Position numbers and translations under genes: made by a program. A stretch of DNA of 64,000 nucleotides from Rosa chinensis (taxonomy: Eukaryota; Streptophyta; Magnoliopsida; Rosales; Rosaceae): contig NC_037088.1 of NCBI RefSeq assembly GCF_002994745.2, positions 47,560,897 through 47,624,896 on the forward strand. The letters run 5' to 3'. The notes beneath the pieces were generated by a model. That model saw nothing but the letters and a program-made list of their open reading frames with translations. It searched no databases and was not told the DNA's origin. This document shows positions 59,181-64,000 of the stretch, piece by piece. Each line of letters starts with the position of its first letter. The stretch's first letter is position 1.

Positions 59181-60624
59181 AATGTCACTAACGGTTTGAG
59201 ACCCCATTTGGGATTGCTCACTTTTAATAAAATCAGCTTTTATTTAAAATTTTAGATTTTATTGTGTTTGATAAATAAATAAAAAACAGCTTTAATTAAA
59301 AATTATAGATCACTAGCAGCAAATTTTAGGAGCAGCCCAAAGGTTGCTTTTAGAAGATGCTTGGATTAAAAAGCCCAAAGGTTGCTTTTAGAAGATGCTT
59401 GGATCAAAACACACTCTGAAGTTGTTTTATGTGCTGACAACACTTTTAGAAATATTATTTACCGAACACGAAACTGTTTTAATTCACAGCTGATTATTCT
59501 CACAACACTCAATCTCATTAATTCTTGGAGTTGACGGTTTATTCTAAAATTGATCAAATTGTTCTCTATTGCGGCATGTATTTGGGTGATATAAGTAGGT
59601 CAATTTTGTTCTTCCTGTCTGAGTTCTTTCAAGATTGCCTCATATCTCTTTTTGGAGATTTTGCCCCTATTGTTTGTTCAAGAACCCTAAATCTGTGATG
59701 AGATTGTACCTGCAACCATGATTTCGGACCATACCCAAATTGGATGCATGTTCAGGAACAATGCCCCCCCCCCCCCCCCCCCCGCCCCCCGAACCAGCTC
59801 GATCAACGTAATTTTGCTCTCTGTGGCCTTAAGCTTGGGCTCTAAAGTCTCTGTAGAGACAGTTGAACGAGAGCTATAAAGGCAAATCAACCATGGTTAT
59901 TACAACGGCAGAAGCAGCAGCTTTAGTCCCTGTTGGTTAAAGAAAGGACCTCGTAATTCCACCATGATTTAATCAAAGGGAAATGTCAACATGCATACCT
60001 CTGTTTATATCAGCCGGTGATCTGCATATAGATAACCCTAAAAATTCAAGCATATTTTCAAATGATTTTGAGCTTAAACTGGCAGATCTAAAGTAATCAT
60101 TCACTAAACTAAAACTGTCACCAATGATTTCAAAAGCAACAAGAAAAACCAAATGACTGGTCAATTGGCCAAGAGGATCCGCCTGTCTCCAATCACAATC
60201 ACAATAGCTATAGCTGTCTAAACAATTGAACTCCATGGCTGATAACAGATCATGAGAAAAGGTATTAAAAAAAAATAGGGTAATTTTTAGAGGCCCTCCC
60301 ATGACAAGCAATATATAACTGTAGCTCTCAAAGGATTTCATGTAAAAGAAGATGACATTCCAAACAAATCAGAGTTTTACAACATTCTCACTGGGTGACC
60401 CTTTGATATATAAGAAGGGGTGCTAAGAACTAACAACTACTTTTAATGAAAACTTTCACCCAATGCAATTGATCAAATCATCAGCTAAAGTCCCATTATA
60501 CCAATATAGCGGGTAGGCTTCAGGAATTTCTTCTAAATTCCATTCAGGAAACATCATCATAGCAGCGAGAACATTTTTTTTTTACTCATTGTTAATGTAT
60601 TTCAACGGCCCATAGTACTGTAGA
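59181..60624. other. Non-coding duplicated spacer
   Basis: Matches 940-2617 of the left copy, with small direct repeats near 59335-59400 (gcccaaaggttgcttttaga twice) and a poly(C) run at 59764-59790. No gene is supported; frames at 59973-60341 are not conserved in the left copy. Confidence 0.5.
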
Positions 60625-62464
60625 TTATGCAGTTGTCAGCTTTGCTGCTTGTGCTCGAAATGACTCCTCTGTCATACCATAATAGACCGGTTCCGTGGTG
60701 GAAAAGGTGATGAAGTTCCAGCCAAAGGCTGACCCTCCAACAACATAAGTCCCTTTATTTGGTTCATCTTCAGCCTGCTGCTTCTGACCAGATATACCTG
60801 AAGGAAGATTATGTTCTGATGGCGCACCAGAAGAAAGCTGCCCTTCTGGCACATTGTCACATCTTGGTGAGGAAAGTGCTTGTTCTGTCATCTGTTTGTA
60901 TCGTTCCATCAGAAGCTTCACCTCTGCATATATGCCATATATAGTCATAAGTACATCTCATGAACCCGTAAACATTTAAACCTGACCGTCATATAAAAGG
61001 TAACAAACAATCTCTCATGCAAGTAACTCCATCATAAAACCCTGGATTCTAGTGTGTCCAAAAGGATCCAAAACTGGAGCACAAGCATACATGGAGCTGA
61101 AGAATCTAACAATGTGTAAATTTGAGAAGATGCGACATGTATCATTAGCTATAGTACGTCAACCTATAGGGAGAAATTAGTAGCTTGCTTATATGGTTTT
61201 AGCTGTGCAGTTAGCTTGCTTATTAGTACTCTATTTACTCTTCAAATATCCTCCTTTGAGAGAAAAATAAAGGCTTGTATCATACTTTCTTTTTGTCTCT
61301 AGCAGAAATCTTAAGATGTCAAAAACCATGTATGCTATGCTAACGGTTTCTAAATAGGTGGGCAATGCTAAGACGACAATCTGACTTCAAGGATGAACTC
61401 TATATAATCATTCACAAATAATTGTTAATCAAGTTAGCACAGGGGATGAAACTTGTATCTGATGATAAACCATCCACCATGTATGCCAATTCAGGTCAAT
61501 TTTATTGAAGATAATGCCACTGCAGGAAAAACCCAAAAAGAAGAAAAGTTATCTTGATGAGCTTACGTTCTTGAATTTCGTTGTGGCTGCCTTACAATTC
61601 TGAAAGTCAGGGGTCCGGAGAACCTTCAAGACAACCAAAGGAAAAACATTCAAAGTCAATCATACATGACACAACGTAGCAAATCAAATAAGAATTTCAA
61701 AACACTAGGATGGGAAGATCAATTGAGTGTGATCTCATCCAAAAAAACTAGATACATCACATATTCTAAGAATCAAGTTAACACTGATTGGTCTATCCAC
61801 TGCAGTCTCTCGGCGACCTAATGCACATTAAAGCAGCTCTGATCTCCTATTTCCACGGATGGCTTATTATATTACTAGTTACAATGCGTTATGCATTAAA
61901 CTTCATCTTCAGTCTCAGAGAATCAACCTCAATCGAAAAGTGCACAACAAATAATCACTGAATTTAAGAATTGCATGCAATTTCATCAGCATAAATTTTA
62001 CTTCGTCACGTAACTGGTCATATTGGTTCCTCAATTAACATGTGCATTTTAAACAAACCCAAATTGGGTGCAAAGATCAACTTGAAAAATGAAATCAAGT
62101 AAAGAAGTCTTATTCCATAAAATGAAAAACCCAGAACACAAATTCTCCGAAACTAGAACAAAATGGCATAAAGATGCAAACTTGGAGAAATGGGTGTGAA
62201 TAATTGTACCTCAAGAACATTAGGACGAATGTCTCTGAGGACGGCACGAATCTTGAAGTAACCGGAGTTGGGGATTTGGGCATCACTGTCAAGGGGTCTC
62301 TTCTTGGTCTTTGGATGAAGATGAGGGGGAGTTTCGACTGAGTTCGGAGGAGGATTTGGGATTTGGGTCGGTGGCGGTGGCGTTGGTTCTTCCATTGATG
62401 ATGCTCTCTGGGTATTTTGGGGTGTGTCTGGCTCGCACTGTAATGAGCGAGACCCAGGGGTCAC
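60625..62464 (-). CDS. Conserved plant protein of unknown function, three exons
   Basis: Exon 1 62464-62210, exon 2 61623-61567 and exon 3 60921-60625, all phase 0 with GT-AG introns, give 202 residues. A second ATG at 62395 (MEEPTPPPP) would give 179 and may be the real start. Residues: a Pro-rich, probably disordered N-terminus; a basic KTKKRP run; a helical RAVLRDIRPNVLEVLRTPDF segment spanning exons 1-2; a helix KLLMERYKQM; a Ser/Gly linker; and a C-terminal GTYVVGGSAFGWNF block. No signal peptide or membrane segment is evident. No function is recognised. The exon 3 acceptor is a tandem GCAGAG; only the second AG keeps the frame. The truncated duplicate is at 2618-2890. Confidence 0.7.
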
Positions 62465-62685
62465 TTTGTCACCAACACAAAAATGTGCACAACAGTACTT
62501 GGTAAGAAGCCAAATATGGTAAGAAGCAAGATTTTCAATTTGGCCCCTAAACTTTTCCCCTTGGGGAAGTTTGATGCCTCAACTTTAGACTCAACCAAAA
62601 GAAAAATTGGGCCAATTAAGTCCTGCTCAAAACTAATTGGTCTCTTTTATTTATTTATTTATTTTTGACAATTAATTGGTAGCTT
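62465..62685. promoter_or_regulatory. Upstream region of conserved gene
   Basis: Short upstream stretch ending at a retroposon insertion. No TATA box was identified with confidence. Confidence 0.35.
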
Positions 62686-63729
62686 TTTTTTTTTTTGAGA
62701 ATAAATAATTCCATTAATAACCAAACAGATTACATAACATTAGATCCATAGTTACGGGACCGTCAACATGAGTGACTTCCATGAGCCAAAAAGGCTCAAC
62801 CCCTAACCAAATTTTACGCTCATACCCTCGAGCTACAATGAGTAACCACCTAACATATACCGATACAACCCAGTCGCCAACATTACGATGAACTGTTTCC
62901 ACCCGTTCGGACACCGCGATCCAAAACTGCCAGACCACGTGTAAGGGTGATTCACCATCACGTTGATAACCAAAAAGCACCGACAAAAGTCCAGACCACG
63001 ACACACTTATGAACCCAAAACAAACTAACCCTCGCTCAATTGAGGAGGGACTTATTATACCTAAACAAAAACCAAAACGGAAAAAACCTAACCAAAAACC
63101 ACCAATTATAAGTAAATAACAAGCCCAGGCCCAGAGAGCTAAGGCAGCCAAGCCCCACCTCGTTAGCCCAGTCCAGGAAGGCACCTGAACTAACACGCCA
63201 CCATACTCGCCGCTCCGCCACCGATGTCGGACCTCAACCATCTGCGAGCCATCTCCGCCGTCGAACCACCGGCCAAGACTAGCCACCCACTCCACCACCC
63301 CAGCCCCACACATCCTCACTCCGGATATCAGAACCAAACAGGACCGACCTCCGATCCCAACCGGTCCCAGCCAGCCTGTCCTTCCGCCTCCCATCTCCGA
63401 TCTCCCACCTATCCATGGTAGCATCGCCGTCAGTCCCACTGCAGCGCCATAGAGCCAAACAACATCAATCCCACCTAGCAGCCACCAACCCGATCCACGT
63501 TCAGCCGCCTCTTGCACATAAGCACGACGAGAAAAGCAGCTTCCCAACCCCAGCCACTGAGCCACAAGCATGCCAACGAACCAGACCACCCGTCCGGCCG
63601 CACGCACCGTGCTCCGGCGAGGCCAGAGGCCAGCGCCAGCGCCGAGGCACAGCCGGACAGGCAAGAAGGACGACGCGGCTCCCAAGGTTTTTTTCCTCTC
63701 TAGGGTTTTTTTCTCTCTGGGGTTTATGC
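62686..63729 (-). mobile_element. GC-rich retroposon without RT (copy 2)
   Basis: It is flanked by a perfect 19-bp duplication, gacaattaattggtagctt (62667-62685 and 63730-63748). On the minus strand it begins with aaaaccctagagagg, has a GC-rich first half, and ends TTTATTCTC followed by poly(A). Its 356-codon frame (63784-62714) begins outside the element, so it is not a real gene. It shares structure and words with 4346-5518. The intact long duplication suggests a recent insertion. Confidence 0.8.
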
Positions 63730-63748
63730 GACAATTAATTGGTAGCTT

Positions 63749-64000
63749 GAGACCTTGAGTTTGAAAGAGTACTTGAAAAGCCATCAGAGTTGTGAGATTG
63801 GGTGAAAAATTGGGTTTGGTTTAAGTTAAAATGAAGTAAAATTGTTCCAAACTAGTCTACATGATATACCAATACATGTATTTATTGCAGAAAAACTTTA
63901 TAACTATAATGAAAAGTCAAATAAAAACAAATAAAAGGATTGAATTGACATGCTCATTGCCACTAGAATATGAGATCACTAAGCACAGATTTTGTAGTCA
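63749..64000. other. No gene seen
   Basis: AT-rich, non-coding to the window edge. Confidence 0.5.

Larger units (their letters stand above)
58214..61180. repeat. Segmental duplication, right copy
   Basis: Counterpart of 1-3990 without the LINE tail and without the 850-base insert. It continues smoothly into intron 2 and exons 2 and 1 of the conserved gene, so this is the more complete, probably parental, arrangement. Confidence 0.85.

Noticed and set aside
60921..61623. A frameshift at the exon 2-3 junction of the conserved gene
   Set aside because: With the second AG of GCAGAG as acceptor, the join is in frame, so no lesion is needed.
62714..63784. 356-codon minus-strand frame as a gene
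   Set aside because: It starts outside the retroposon's target duplication and runs through its non-coding body; it is a by-product of GC-rich sequence.
1..64000. CRISPR arrays, operons, rRNA or tRNA genes
   Set aside because: The DNA is plant nuclear; no array with unique spacers and no cloverleaf-forming tRNA or rRNA segment was seen. Tandem repeats here have no spacers.

Overview
This is nuclear DNA from a flowering plant. Genes contain GT-AG introns, coding DNA is sparse, and most of the window is mobile elements. These include LTR retrotransposon pieces and solo LTRs, PIF/Harbinger, hAT and Mutator-like DNA transposons, LINE-type retroposons and an integrated pararetrovirus. The receptor-like protein (RLP) genes are of the Cf/EIX type found in eudicots. 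A rosaceous host is a guess that cannot be settled from the sequence alone.

Layout. Positions 1-3990 and 58214-61180 are two copies of one genic block: a decayed C2H2 zinc-finger gene, a fold-back MITE and the last exon of a small conserved gene. The right copy keeps that gene whole on the minus strand (62464-60625). The left copy has only its last exon and is fused at about 3985 to RLP flanking DNA. Between the blocks lies a decayed RLP cluster, all on the minus strand: a C-terminal fragment (7015-8599), three N-terminal fragments (10460-11266, 14557-15198, 24815-28246) and one almost complete gene (29592-34361). The complete gene holds about 22 nearly identical 24-residue LRRs and is broken only by two in-frame stops.

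Mobile DNA has repeatedly hit the cluster. A solo LTR carrying a nested solo LTR sits at 8818-10339. A 2.6-kb solo LTR splits the third N-terminal fragment (25481-28094). A hAT element with an internal 524-bp satellite lies at 15617-18413, and a decayed Copia element at 19463-22560. Upstream of the large RLP, a Mutator-like element (34756-43058) contains a structurally intact PIF/Harbinger transposon (35347-40718, with a Myb-like protein and a DDE transposase) and a hAT MITE (41496-42424). The region 43.1-46.1 kb is tandem RLP-upstream repeat.

From about 46.6 to 54.2 kb lies a nearly full-length endogenous caulimovirid on the minus strand. It has two small coiled-coil ORFs, a polyprotein (movement, coat, zinc finger, protease, reverse transcriptase, RNase H) with five in-frame stops, a 3' ORF, and a TATA promoter. 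It is followed by a DUF4283/zinc-knuckle fragment and a probable LTR. Two copies of a GC-rich retroposon of about 1.1 kb, with no visible reverse transcriptase, lie at 4346-5518 and 62686-63729.

Likely functional units: the conserved small gene at 60.6-62.5 kb and the Harbinger pair, which should act together in trans (Myb-like protein plus transposase). Everything else coding looks decayed. All coordinates, repeats and splice sites were read by eye; none was checked by alignment software.
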